Assembly (NCBI GenBank): GCA_003023745.1
Contig: PXYV01000003.1
Location: forward strand, 54,867-118,866
Reading direction: 5' to 3'
Source of the DNA: Sulfobacillus acidophilus
Lineage (GTDB): Bacteria; Bacillota; Sulfobacillia; Sulfobacillales; Sulfobacillaceae
Length of the DNA stretch: 64,000 bases
Shown: in pieces, positions 43,917 to 53,269 of the stretch
How positions within the stretch are numbered: position 1 is the stretch's first letter
Layout: each line of letters starts with the position of its first letter
Notes under the pieces: generated by a model
Told to the model about the DNA's origin: nothing
Databases searched by the model: none
Seen by the model: the letters and a program-made list of their open reading frames with translations, nothing else
Translations under genes and position numbers: made by a program

Positions 43917-45089
43917 GTGCGTGCGAGAGCCCTCGCGGGAACATTGCTGGTCATGGTAGGGATAGCCGCTCCGGTGCATGCGGCTGACGTTTCTCGCAAT
44001 GCTCCGCCCATGTTGTCAGCTCGGGCTGCGATTTTAATGGATGCCCAAAACGGTACGTTATTGTATGAAAAGAACGCATTTCGGCAGGTAGATCCGGCAT
44101 CGACGACCAAAATTATGACCGCCATCTTAGTGATTGAGCATGGCGGTTTGAATCAAATTGTCACGGTGTCACGGCGTGCAGACGGCACCAGCGGATCGTC
44201 GTTGCATATTCACCACGGGCAACAGTACACGCGATTAGATCTTTTACGGGGGATGCTCCTGCGCTCCGGCAACGATGCGTCGGTCGCGTTGGCCGAAAGT
44301 GAGGCGGGCTCAATAACGCGCTTTGTGGCGGAAATGAATGTCAAAGCGCAACAGTTGGGTGCCTTCAATACAGCCTATGAAAATACGCATGGCCTGACGC
44401 GCCCCGGCCACTACACATCGGCTTATGACCTAGCCTTAATCACGCGGGCGGCGTTGCGGCTTGCCGTCTTTCAAGAAATCGTGCGCAGTCAGGAACTGGA
44501 AATCCGCGAACTTCACCATCGAAGTGCGCGCACCATCTCAAATACCAACCAGTTGTTATATGGGTTTGCGGGAGCCGATGGCGTAAAAACAGGCACAACC
44601 GCAGCGGCCGGCAAGTGCGTCGTGGCTTCGGCCACCAGAGATGGCCGACAATTAATTGCCGTGATCTTGAATAGCCAGCACCGATGGCAAGATGCCCAAG
44701 ATCTGCTAAATTGGGGATTTGTGGCATGGAACCGGGTCAACGTGCTGAAATCCGGGCAGACGGTCGCCATCCGTCCGGTCCAGCGGGGTGTGCAGGCTGA
44801 GATTGCGCTGGTTTCGCATCAGACTGCGTCGTTCGATCTGATGCCAGGCGATCCCTACGCGGTGCTTGTTGTAGCACCGGTTGCGCTTCGGGCGCCGTTG
44901 GTGTCCAGTCGTGCCGTGGGGATGGCAACGGTGGCGGTCGGGGGTCAGCCCGTGCAGCGCGTTGCCTTGTTTCCAGCTCACTCAGTCCGTGCACGCCACT
45001 CGCCGCAAACGTTTTGGCATTGGATCCGAAACCGCCTAGTTAACCGCGGTAATTGGGATGACCATAGCGCAACAATTGCGTCAGGGTAA
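43917..45089 (+). CDS. D-alanyl-D-alanine carboxypeptidase (DacF/DacB type)
   Basis: This penicillin-binding S11 peptidase trims the terminal D-Ala from peptidoglycan stems. The 390-aa protein has a signal peptide (LAGTLLVMVGIAAPVHA) and the three active-site motifs: STTK (DPASTTKIM), SGN (LRSGNDAS) and KTG (DGVKTGTT). A C-terminal beta-rich domain and a possible amphipathic tail follow. GTG 43917 is 7 bases after AAAGGTGG; the frame is open upstream through the palindrome, so that start is rejected. The gene overlaps the convergent deacetylase by 50 bases. Confidence 0.93.
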   Translation: MRARALAGTLLVMVGIAAPVHAADVSRNAPPMLSARAAILMDAQNGTLLYEKNAFRQVDPASTTKIMTAILVIEHGGLNQIVTVSRRADGTSGSSLHIHHGQQYTRLDLLRGMLLRSGNDASVALAESEAGSITRFVAEMNVKAQQLGAFNTAYENTHGLTRPGHYTSAYDLALITRAALRLAVFQEIVRSQELEIRELHHRSARTISNTNQLLYGFAGADGVKTGTTAAAGKCVVASATRDGRQLIAVILNSQHRWQDAQDLLNWGFVAWNRVNVLKSGQTVAIRPVQRGVQAEIALVSHQTASFDLMPGDPYAVLVVAPVALRAPLVSSRAVGMATVAVGGQPVQRVALFPAHSVRARHSPQTFWHWIRNRLVNRGNWDDHSATIASG

Positions 45090-45804
45090 CCAGTTGGTAT
45101 CCCCGTTGGCGCAAGTCGGCTAGGATCGTCGGCAACGCCAAGTCTGTTTGTTTACACGTATCCGATGCATGCATCAGGACAATGTCTCCGGGGTGGATGC
45201 CCGTCATCACGCGCCGAATGATCGTCGACACCCCCGGATTCATCCAATCGAGTGAATCGGTCCCCCAAGTGACGGTCGTATATCCCACCTCTTTGGCCGC
45301 TAGAATGGTGCGAGCACTGAAGTCACCATTGGGCGGACGCACAAACGCAGGACGAATTCCGGTGATTTTTTCAATGGCTTGGTTAGCCCGCATGATGTTC
45401 GCCTGGATGCCCTGGTTTGATAGGCTCGTGTAATTGACATGGGCCCACCCATGCGATTCAACCTCATCCCCGGCCCGCACCATGTCTTGTACCAATGTGG
45501 CATTATGTTCTGCCCAGGGGCCAGAAATGAAAAACGTGACTTTAACATCATCATGCTGGAGGATCCGAAAAACCTTGCGCGGCATGGTCGTCCCCCAGGA
45601 GATGTCAAACGTCAGCGCCGCCACTTTATGTGTGGTGACGACGTCGCGCAGTGAATATCGGTCCTTGGGCGGCACAACCACAGGACTGATCACTGCCAAA
45701 CGGTCGTGTTGGACCATTAGCACCCCGAGCATTGTCACAACCGCAATGACGCATGCCGGAATCAGGCGACGCATTGCCGCATAGGAGACTGTATATATCC
45801 GCAT
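45040..45804 (-). CDS. PdaB-like polysaccharide deacetylase
   Basis: This 254-aa NodB-fold protein has an N-terminal membrane anchor. It keeps ALTFDISWGT (catalytic Asp region of the PdaB type), SHGWAHVN histidines and FVRPPNGDFS, so it looks active, unlike the YlxY homologue in this window. PdaB-type enzymes act on spore cortex peptidoglycan in Bacillus. ATG 45804 has AAGGAGG 7 bases upstream. The end overlaps the D,D-carboxypeptidase gene on the other strand. Confidence 0.88.
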   Translation of the reverse strand: MRIYTVSYAAMRRLIPACVIAVVTMLGVLMVQHDRLAVISPVVVPPKDRYSLRDVVTTHKVAALTFDISWGTTMPRKVFRILQHDDVKVTFFISGPWAEHNATLVQDMVRAGDEVESHGWAHVNYTSLSNQGIQANIMRANQAIEKITGIRPAFVRPPNGDFSARTILAAKEVGYTTVTWGTDSLDWMNPGVSTIIRRVMTGIHPGDIVLMHASDTCKQTDLALPTILADLRQRGYQLVTLTQLLRYGHPNYRG

Positions 45805-45944
45805 GCTCAAGCCTCCTTGTCAATGTCTCATTTACCGTACGTGCCTGAGCTGCCTTTAAGAACCAAAATGGGATCATAGCCCGTCGGCTGCCTTTATTTT
45901 GCACGAGTGGTACGTTATCATTACGGGCGAGGTGATGCGCCAGC

Positions 45945-47261
45945 ATGGCCGCCAAGGTGGGAATGGTCAGTCTAGGCTGTCCTAAGAATCGGGTAGACTC
46001 CGAGGTGATGCTCGGACTGTTGGAAGAGGCAGGATATGAGCTGACGCCTGCGGCCAAAGAGGCGGAGGTATTGATTGTCAATACCTGTGGCTTTATTGAT
46101 GCGGCCAAGCAAGAATCCATTGATACTATTTTAGAAATGAACAACTATCGTCAAACGGGTAAACTCAAGGCCTTGGTGATGGCAGGGTGCCTGTCCCAAC
46201 GCTATCAGCAGCACTTGTGGGACGATCTGCCGGAAGTCGACGCGATGGTCGGCACGGGCGAGTTTCACCGCATTGTGGAGGCAGTCGAAGGCGCCCTGCA
46301 TGGTAGCCATCCCGGCTTTTGGGGTGAGATGCCCGTAAGTGGGATAGCGCGACCGCGGCGATTGACGACGCCATCATACACCGCCTATGTCAAGATTGCC
46401 GAGGGGTGTGACCACAGTTGCGCGTTTTGCGCCATCCCGCAAATGCGGGGCGGATACCGCAGTCGTCCGCTAGTCGATATTGTCACGGAAGTGCGTACGC
46501 TTGCCGCCCGTGGAGTCAAAGAGATTGTGCTTATTGCGCAAGATTCGACGATTTGGGGCCATGACCTGTACGGCCATCCACAATTACCCCGCCTGCTTTA
46601 TGCCTTGCAAGAGGTGCCAGGGCTTGTCTGGATCCGGTTGATGTACAGTTATCCGACGCAGGTGACGGCGGAATTGGTCCGGACCATGCGCGATTTGCCC
46701 GCGGTCGCACCGTATTTGGATATGCCGCTGCAACACGCCCATCCCGATTTGTTGCGGCGCATGGGACGGCCATTTCGCCGGGAAAAGACTGACCGCGTGT
46801 TGCAGATGGTGCGCGATGCCCTGCCCGAGGTGACACTGCGCACGACCTTTATCGTCGGATTTCCGGGCGAAACGGATGAACACCAAGAAGAGCTTTTGCG
46901 ATTCATTGAGCAAACTCGCTTTGACCACGTCGGAGTTTTTACGTACTCTCCGCAAGAGGGAACGCGGGCGGAAAATCTCGGGGACCCTGTGCCGGAATCG
47001 GTCAAGGAGCGGCGGCGGCGCGAAGCCATGCTGCTCCAGCGTCGCCTCGTCGGTGGGATTCGCCGGCGTCATGTGGGTCGCGTCTTTCCCACCATCATTG
47101 AGGAGTCGGGGGATACCGTGAGTGTTGGACGAGGACCGGCCGATGCACCAGATATTGACGGTGTCACCTATGTCAAAGGGCGCTTTGCCGTCGGTGAGGT
47201 GATTGGGGCCCGCATCCTGGGCGTTAAGGAGTACGATTTGATGGCTGAGCCTCAGTGGTAA
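45945..47261 (+). CDS. rimO: Ribosomal protein S12 methylthiotransferase RimO
   Basis: This radical-SAM enzyme methylthiolates an Asp of ribosomal protein S12. The protein is 438 aa: N-terminal UPF0004 domain with three Cys (SLGCPKN, NTCGF, AGCLSQRY), radical SAM CDHSCAFC near residue 155, and a C-terminal TRAM domain. The SLGCPKN N-terminus points to RimO over MiaB. GAGGTG precedes the ATG. Its stop overlaps the pgsA start. Confidence 0.94.
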   Translation: MAAKVGMVSLGCPKNRVDSEVMLGLLEEAGYELTPAAKEAEVLIVNTCGFIDAAKQESIDTILEMNNYRQTGKLKALVMAGCLSQRYQQHLWDDLPEVDAMVGTGEFHRIVEAVEGALHGSHPGFWGEMPVSGIARPRRLTTPSYTAYVKIAEGCDHSCAFCAIPQMRGGYRSRPLVDIVTEVRTLAARGVKEIVLIAQDSTIWGHDLYGHPQLPRLLYALQEVPGLVWIRLMYSYPTQVTAELVRTMRDLPAVAPYLDMPLQHAHPDLLRRMGRPFRREKTDRVLQMVRDALPEVTLRTTFIVGFPGETDEHQEELLRFIEQTRFDHVGVFTYSPQEGTRAENLGDPVPESVKERRRREAMLLQRRLVGGIRRRHVGRVFPTIIEESGDTVSVGRGPADAPDIDGVTYVKGRFAVGEVIGARILGVKEYDLMAEPQW

Positions 47262-47770
47262 AGGTCGCTGATTATTTTACGTTTAGCCGTTTGCTATTGA
47301 CCCCCGTCGTGGTCCTGTTGTGGTTGTCTCCTATGGCAGCGGTCCGTTGGGCGGGGGTCGGTGTTTTCGTTGTGGCTGGGCTGACTGACGTGGCCGATGG
47401 ACGTATTGCGCGTCATTTCAAGCAGAGCAGCCGTTTTGGCAGTTACGTGGATCCGTTCGCGGACAAATTGCTGGTTTTGGGTCCAGCAGTTGCACTAGTC
47501 TACGACCATCGTTTGTCGGTATGGTGGTTCGTAGTCGTGTTAGCGCGAGAACTCGCGGTGACTACTTTGCGCTCGGTGTTGAAGGCAGATACTGCCATGC
47601 CGGCGAGTCGCACGGCCAAGTGGAAAACCCTTACGCAGTTATTCGCGATTGGTGCCGCCAGTGTTTTGACAGGAGTTTTGCCCTTGGGATTGGTCGCGTT
47701 GTCAGGCCTGTTGACGATTTGGTCCGGGGCTGAATACATCGTGCGCTTTTGGCACGCGATCGACCTCTAG
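47255..47770 (+). CDS. pgsA: CDP-diacylglycerol-glycerol-3-phosphate 3-phosphatidyltransferase
   Basis: PgsA makes phosphatidylglycerol phosphate. The protein is 171 aa with about four to six membrane segments and the CDP-alcohol phosphotransferase motif in DVADGRIARHFKQSS and FGSYVDPFADK. GTG 47255 overlaps the rimO stop; this matches the common rimO-pgsA-cinA order. A terminator follows 31 bases after the stop. Confidence 0.93.
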   Translation: MVKVADYFTFSRLLLTPVVVLLWLSPMAAVRWAGVGVFVVAGLTDVADGRIARHFKQSSRFGSYVDPFADKLLVLGPAVALVYDHRLSVWWFVVVLARELAVTTLRSVLKADTAMPASRTAKWKTLTQLFAIGAASVLTGVLPLGLVALSGLLTIWSGAEYIVRFWHAIDL

Positions 47771-47801
47771 CTGGTATTAAGTGGGAACATAGACAAGCAT
47801 T

Positions 47802-47826
47802 GACGCGGCGAAAGCCGCGTCCTTTG
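47802..47826 (+). terminator. Intrinsic terminator after pgsA
   Basis: Perfect 8-bp stem GACGCGGC (47802-47809) with GCCGCGTC (47814-47821), GAAA tetraloop, then CTTTGT. Confidence 0.75.
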
Positions 47827-47835
47827 TGCTATACT
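47827..47835 (+). promoter_or_regulatory. Extended -10 promoter for the membrane protein / FtsH-like pair
   Basis: TGCTATACT directly follows the terminator and lies 36 bases before the next start codon. No good -35 is visible. Confidence 0.45.
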
Positions 47836-47870
47836 GCGCTCGCACACGACACTTGCGAGGAGGGCGCCCG

Positions 47871-48389
47871 ATGAAAATTTCGTTTAAACAAGTTTTCGTG
47901 GCTCTGCTTTCGATGATCATAACGTTAGGCGTTCTCTTTGCCGGCCAGCAGGTGTACCGTTCGGCCATGGTGGAAAGCCCATTGGTCTCCAATCTAGGTG
48001 CGATTGCCGGCGTTCGCCAAGCTCGTATCCAAGGCAACACCGTGACCGTCTCGATGCAATCCCACGCCAATTTAATGAACGTTTACCAAACGGTCGAGCT
48101 TAAGGCGACAGAATTCTTAGGCCATGCACCCCAGAAAGTCGTTATTGAAAGTCACTCAGATTCGGTTTTAGAGCAATTGGCCAACAACGTCGCGTTTGTG
48201 GTAGCACAAGGAGAGGCAACCGGACAATATGTCGCCATGAAGAATACCATCGCCACCATGGCGCGCAGCCAACACGCCGCGGTTAACATGCAAATGGATT
48301 CTCACCACTTGTATCTGACGTTTCATCATCACACGGCCGTGTTATATGACGTCGTGTCGATTGCGTTAGGGGGCAGTAGTCATGCTTAA
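47871..48389 (+). CDS. Small membrane-anchored protein of unknown function upstream of an FtsH-like protease
   Basis: This 172-aa protein has one N-terminal membrane segment (VFVALLSMIITLGVLFAG) and an extracytoplasmic region of about 140 residues with no recognised domain. It is His-rich near the end (DSHHLYLTFHHHTAVLY). GAGGAGGG precedes ATG 47871. The last 8 bases overlap the FtsH-like gene, so the two are probably made together and may act together. Confidence 0.8.
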   Translation: MKISFKQVFVALLSMIITLGVLFAGQQVYRSAMVESPLVSNLGAIAGVRQARIQGNTVTVSMQSHANLMNVYQTVELKATEFLGHAPQKVVIESHSDSVLEQLANNVAFVVAQGEATGQYVAMKNTIATMARSQHAAVNMQMDSHHLYLTFHHHTAVLYDVVSIALGGSSHA

Positions 48390-49854
48390 GGAAATGGCAG
48401 TCGGAGCCGGCGTCGCCGTTATGATATTTTTGGGCCTTCGGGGTGTTGACATCTGGCCTTTGTTCCTCTTAGTGGGATTGGCAGGCGTCCTATTTGCTAC
48501 GGGACTGAACACACGCATCAACTTCGGATCGCAGCGTCGCCAAGTAGACCTGGGACATCGATCGCTGATTTCCTTTCAGGACATTGGGGGTCAAAACACG
48601 GCGAAAAGCGAACTTATTGAAGCCTTGGAATTTATCTTGCGACCCGACGACGTGCAACGGTTGGGAATTCGTCCATTAAAAGGAATTCTTCTTACCGGAC
48701 CACCCGGCACAGGGAAAACACTCCTAGCCAAAGCTGCCGCCAATCATACGGATTCCGCGTTTTTGGCAGCCTCCGGATCCGAATTTGTTGAGATGTATGC
48801 AGGTGTTGGGGCGCAGCGCGTGCGCCAACTGTTCGAACAGGCGCGTCAAAAAGCGCGTCAGCAAAATATGCTCTCGGCCATCATTTTTATTGATGAAATT
48901 GAAGTGATGGCTGGTCGCCGCGGTCAACATCACGGTCACCTCGAGTATGATCAGACGTTGAATCAATTGTTGGTGGAAATGGATGGTATTGGTGTTGATG
49001 AGGATGTGCGGGTGCTTGTCATGGCCGCAACGAACCGTGCCGATTTGCTTGACCCCGCTTTGATGCGACCGGGGCGGTTTGACCGCACCGTACGCGTCGA
49101 TTTACCGGATCGCCGAGGTCGAGAAGCAATTTTACTCTTACACACGCGCAACAAACCGCTGGATGAATCGGTTGATTTAGGTCAAATCGCCGCCGAGACC
49201 TTTGGTTTTTCAGGAGCCCATCTCGAGAGTTTATGCAACGAAGCCGCGATACTAGCCTTGCGCGAACAATCGGAGCGACTGACCCATGCGCATTTTAAGG
49301 CAGCCATCGACAAGGTGATGCTGGGCGAGCGTCTCGAGCGTCGTCTCGGGCGCGAGGAACTATACCGAGTCGCGATTCACGAGGGGGGCCATGCCATTGT
49401 GGGAGAACTGGTCAATCCGGGTTCGGTGGCATCAATCACGATTGCACCGCGAGGCTTGGCGTTAGGGTTTGTACGCCAAGCCCCCCATGATGATCGCCTG
49501 CTGGAAACGGTATCTGAGTTAAAGGCGGATATTGCGGTCTGTTTGGCCGGGTCTACGGCGGAGCGTTTGTTGTTGGGTGAGCAAAGTACGGGTGCCGCCA
49601 GCGATTTTCAAAAAGCATGGGATTTGGCGCGCAAAATTGTCACAACCGGACTCTCGACATTAGGGGTGGTTCAGGAGGAAGCCCTGTCGGCAGAGTTGCT
49701 CTACGAAACCATTCAGGAAATCGTGCGCGACTCGCAAGAACTCGTGGACGAACTCGTGCAATCGCATAAACCAGCCATCTTGCAGTTGGCAGATATCCTG
49801 ATTGAAAGGGAGACCTTGCCAGGCGAACAAGTGCGAGCACTGATGGCGGCATAG
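48382..49854 (+). CDS. Short FtsH-like AAA+ zinc protease
   Basis: This 490-aa protein has the full FtsH catalytic layout. After an AAA domain (Walker A GPPGTGKT near 106, FIDEIEVM, an SRH-like stretch) comes an M41 peptidase domain with HEGGH near 333-337 and the third ligand region GAASDFQKA. The N-terminus has only two close membrane helices (about 5-42) and lacks the extracytoplasmic domain of ordinary FtsH (about 600-650 aa). The preceding gene may provide an external partner. It is not the main FtsH by position (usually next to hprT), so it is probably a paralogue. Confidence 0.88.
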   Translation: MLKEMAVGAGVAVMIFLGLRGVDIWPLFLLVGLAGVLFATGLNTRINFGSQRRQVDLGHRSLISFQDIGGQNTAKSELIEALEFILRPDDVQRLGIRPLKGILLTGPPGTGKTLLAKAAANHTDSAFLAASGSEFVEMYAGVGAQRVRQLFEQARQKARQQNMLSAIIFIDEIEVMAGRRGQHHGHLEYDQTLNQLLVEMDGIGVDEDVRVLVMAATNRADLLDPALMRPGRFDRTVRVDLPDRRGREAILLLHTRNKPLDESVDLGQIAAETFGFSGAHLESLCNEAAILALREQSERLTHAHFKAAIDKVMLGERLERRLGREELYRVAIHEGGHAIVGELVNPGSVASITIAPRGLALGFVRQAPHDDRLLETVSELKADIAVCLAGSTAERLLLGEQSTGAASDFQKAWDLARKIVTTGLSTLGVVQEEALSAELLYETIQEIVRDSQELVDELVQSHKPAILQLADILIERETLPGEQVRALMAA

Positions 49855-49954
49855 TGATTGATCCCGGCGCACCGGCTACGACTTAGTCTGCATTCCGGTG
49901 TCGTCCACCAGGTCTTCCAGTCGTTCGCCACAACCCCGGGTTACGATTCCATTG

Positions 49955-50280
49955 TGCCACAGGGAGCAGCAGGCGGCACGGTTTTTTCGCAGGACTCGCC
50001 CTGCCGTTCGGCGCGATCGGCTGTTGGACGACGCGGCTGAACATGGCATCGGTCCATGGTAACGTCCGCAAACCAGCCATGCCAACGATTGACCGGAACC
50101 TGACTGTGGAAAATGGTTGCCGCCCGCTGACGGTGGCCCTCCAGCACCTCCCCGAGATCGCCGGTCTGCTCCGCATTGAGCGGCACGTCTCGGCCATCCA
50201 GGATCAGGACGTCGACCTTGACCCAGCCGTTCAGAGCCTGCGAGTCCGTATGCTCGAGCCTCGCGGCCGAGAGTGACAAT
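49955..50280 (-). pseudogene. istB: Decayed IS21-family istB (transposition helper ATPase) fragment
   Basis: Minus-strand frames read like the C-terminal half of IstB: VDVLILDG, then LNAEQTGDLGEVLE, ATIFHSQVPVNRWHGWF, then after a frameshift near 50055 TDAMFSRVV and a GES-K ending. The Walker A half and istA are missing and the frame is broken, so it is a dead remnant. Inverted repeats of the element were not found. Confidence 0.65.
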
Positions 50281-50363
50281 CGGCCCCCGGTGGCGCGACA
50301 ACTTGCGCTCATTCGGTTTTTCGGTTAATATGACTTGTTATTGTAGCAGAACCGGGTGATCAG

Positions 50364-51617
50364 ATGATTCGAACGGCCCATATTATTGCGGTCGGTGACG
50401 AGCTTGTGTGGGGGGAAACAGTCAACAGCAACGGTGCCTGGATCGCTGATTTTCTGCGTGAATCCGGGGTTCGCACGGTTTACCAATGTATGGTGCCAGA
50501 CGAAGACGCTGCAATCGGTTCCTCCGTTGCGTCCGCCCTGGCGGCGGCCGATGTTGCAATCGTGATGGGCGGACTCGGGCCCACTGCAGACGACCGCACC
50601 GTGGACGCTGTCAGTGCGTATTTGGGTCGCAACGTGCACACCGACCCCGACGTGCAGGCTCGAATTAGTGCCCATCACGGTCACGCCTCGGGTTGGGAAG
50701 CATCCGTTCGCCGACAATCACGGATCATCGACGGAGCACTGGTGTGGATCAATCCACGGGGTCAGGCACCTGGACAATGTCTTGAAGTGAATGGCAGGTA
50801 TGTGGTGCTTTTACCCGGACCACCGCGTGAAATGCAGGGAATTTGCGAAGTGTGGATGCGGCCGTGGTTGCATCAGCACGCACAAGGCGGCGTGCGCCGT
50901 GACACCCTGTCGGTGTTTGATTTAGGTGAGTCGGCGGTGGCCGCGCACCTTTGGCCGTTGCTGGAAGGTGATCACCCGCATTGTGGAATATATGCGCAAC
51001 CCGGGCGCGTAGACATTCGGATTGAGACGGACGCCTCCCCTGAAGGCCAAATTTTAGCGGAACGTGCACGCATCTGGGTCATTAATCACCTTCCCGTTCC
51101 GGTTTTTGAACTAGGCCAAACAAGTCGCGAAGCTTTTTTAGTCCAATGGCTCACCGATCAGCATATGACGTTAGCAGCGATGGAATCTCTGACCGGTGGA
51201 ATGGTGTTATCAGCCTTGATAGGGGTCGCCGGGGCATCGCAGGCCATCTTGGGCGGCCTCATCGCCTACACCGACTGGGAGAAAATCCGCTTTGGGGTGT
51301 CGGAACAAACTATCGCATCAGCCGGTGCCGTCAGTGAAGCCTGCGCGTTGGAGATGGCCGATGCCGCGCGCCGACAGTTTGGATCTACCGTCGGCGTCGC
51401 CTCAACAGGATTCGCCGGCCCTGGCGGAGGCAGCGCCGACAATCCCGTCGGCACGTTCTATGTGGCGGCGGTCATGCCCCAAGGGCAGTTGGTCCGGCGC
51501 CGTTATGCGCCCTTGGAACGACAAGCGGTGCGCCAAATTGCGACCCATACGGCGTTAAGCGTCGCATGGGAGCTTTTGAAGTTGCCAACACTATTGAAAA
51601 ATATTGAGAGCGATTAG
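50364..51617 (+). CDS. cinA: CinA family protein (competence/damage-inducible; NMN amidohydrolase / ADP-ribose pyrophosphatase type)
   Basis: This 417-aa protein joins a MoCF-like domain (AHIIAVGDELVWGETVNSN; MGGLGPTADD; LPGPPREM) and a CinA C-terminal deamidase domain (AAMESLTGGMVLSAL; STGFAGPGGGS). CinA proteins take part in NAD-cycle metabolism; the cinA-recA order is common. The ATG has only a weak ribosome site (GGGTGATCAG). Confidence 0.94.
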   Translation: MIRTAHIIAVGDELVWGETVNSNGAWIADFLRESGVRTVYQCMVPDEDAAIGSSVASALAAADVAIVMGGLGPTADDRTVDAVSAYLGRNVHTDPDVQARISAHHGHASGWEASVRRQSRIIDGALVWINPRGQAPGQCLEVNGRYVVLLPGPPREMQGICEVWMRPWLHQHAQGGVRRDTLSVFDLGESAVAAHLWPLLEGDHPHCGIYAQPGRVDIRIETDASPEGQILAERARIWVINHLPVPVFELGQTSREAFLVQWLTDQHMTLAAMESLTGGMVLSALIGVAGASQAILGGLIAYTDWEKIRFGVSEQTIASAGAVSEACALEMADAARRQFGSTVGVASTGFAGPGGGSADNPVGTFYVAAVMPQGQLVRRRYAPLERQAVRQIATHTALSVAWELLKLPTLLKNIESD

Positions 51618-51632
51618 ACAAAGGAGTTACTC

Positions 51633-53210
51633 ATGACAGATCAAGAAACTACGTTTCAATCGATGGAATTGTCTCCTGCGATCTTGAAGGCATTGCAAAC
51701 AATGGGATTTGAGGAGCCGTCTCCGATCCAACGCCGCACGATCCCCTTAATCTTAGAGGGGCGCGACCTGATTGGCCAAGCACAAACGGGCACCGGTAAA
51801 ACCGCTGCTTTTGGCGTGCCTATTGTCCAACGACTGGATCACCGATCCAAACGCGTACAAGCGCTAGTCTTGGCTCCGACGCGAGAATTGGCGATTCAAG
51901 TGGCCGAGGAAATCACAAAGATTGGCAAATTTGCCGGCGTCAAGGTTGTTCCAATTTACGGCGGACAATCCTATGACCGTCAACTTCGCGCCTTGGAACA
52001 CGGGGCACAGGTGGTGATTGGCACGCCCGGCCGGGTCATGGATCACATCCGTCGGGGAACTTTGCTGTTGGACCACGTCCGAGTGATGGTGTTGGATGAA
52101 GCCGACGAAATGCTTGACATGGGCTTTATTGAAGATGTGGAGTTTATTCTGCAAAACGTTCCTGACGAGCGTCAAACACTTCTGTTTTCGGCGACCGTTC
52201 CTGATCCCATTGCTAAATTAGCACGGCGATATCTCAAAGATCCCGTACATGTCAGCATCAGTCCCGAACGGTTGACGGTGCCCCTTACCGACCAAGTTTT
52301 TTACGAAGTGCGTGAATACGAGAAGCTCGATGCTTTGACCCGGATATTGGACATGGAAGGCGCGGAACGCACCATCATTTTTTGCCGCACGAAAAAACGA
52401 GTGGACGAACTGACGGAGGGATTGCAAGCTCGAGGTTACACGGCCGAGGCGATTCACGGCGATTTAAACCAGGTGCAGCGCAATCGCGTCATGAAGAGGT
52501 TCAAAGAAGGCGGCAGCGAAATTTTGGTCGCAACCGATGTAGCGGCACGAGGATTGGATATTGAGAATGTAACCCATGTCATTAATTACGACCTGCCGCA
52601 AGATACCGAGAGTTACGTCCACCGTATTGGCCGGACGGGCCGCGCAGGCCGAAGTGGCACGGCCATTTCGCTAATTCACCCCAAAGAGTTTCGTCAGTTG
52701 CGGCAAATGGAGCGCAGCTTGCGGGTGCGGTTGCAGCGGCGTCCGCTGCCGACGCTGGCCGATGTGGCGGAAAAGCAGCGCGAGGCGCTTAAGCAGCGCT
52801 TGGCGGAAGAGATTGAGCATGGTGTGATGCCCGCGTATCAAGACCTGGTCATGCAGTTGGCCGAGCAATTTGATTCGGTCGACATTGCCGCCGCAGCGAT
52901 TCGGCTAATGGTAGAAAAAGGCCGTGACGCGATTGACGACAGCGAGTTTGGAGAAACCGGGGCAGAGCCCGGTATGGTCCGGCTGTTTCTCAATTTGGGC
53001 CGCATAGACCGAGTGGCGCCAGCTGACATTGTCCGGGGTTTGGCGGAAGGGGCAGGGATCTCCGGCAGTGTCATTGGTCTTATCGACATTTACGACCGGT
53101 TTACTTTTGTCGAAATGCCTAAAGACGCGGTCAAAAAGGTGATGCAAAATGTCGGATCCATTATCATTCGAGGGAAGAGTGTAAATCTCGAGCCAGCCCG
53201 CCCGCGTTAG
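51633..53210 (+). CDS. DEAD-box RNA helicase (CshA/DbpA-like)
   Basis: This 525-aa helicase has the Q motif and [31 protein letters not shown], and [11 protein letters not shown]. The C-terminal 75 residues ([35 protein letters not shown]) form a DbpA-type RNA-binding domain, so it may act in ribosome assembly or RNA decay. AAAGGAG precedes the ATG. Insertion between cinA and recA is not part of the Bacillus order. Confidence 0.95.
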   Translation: MTDQETTFQSMELSPAILKALQTMGFEEPSPIQRRTIPLILEGRDLIGQAQTGTGKTAAFGVPIVQRLDHRSKRVQALVLAPTRELAIQVAEEITKIGKFAGVKVVPIYGGQSYDRQLRALEHGAQVVIGTPGRVMDHIRRGTLLLDHVRVMVLDEADEMLDMGFIEDVEFILQNVPDERQTLLFSATVPDPIAKLARRYLKDPVHVSISPERLTVPLTDQVFYEVREYEKLDALTRILDMEGAERTIIFCRTKKRVDELTEGLQARGYTAEAIHGDLNQVQRNRVMKRFKEGGSEILVATDVAARGLDIENVTHVINYDLPQDTESYVHRIGRTGRAGRSGTAISLIHPKEFRQLRQMERSLRVRLQRRPLPTLADVAEKQREALKQRLAEEIEHGVMPAYQDLVMQLAEQFDSVDIAAAAIRLMVEKGRDAIDDSEFGETGAEPGMVRLFLNLGRIDRVAPADIVRGLAEGAGISGSVIGLIDIYDRFTFVEMPKDAVKKVMQNVGSIIIRGKSVNLEPARPR

Positions 53211-53269
53211 CAGGAGTTCCGGCGCAAACCGCGAATTGTTGGCCTAAGGGCGATCAGAAAGGGTGGCTA

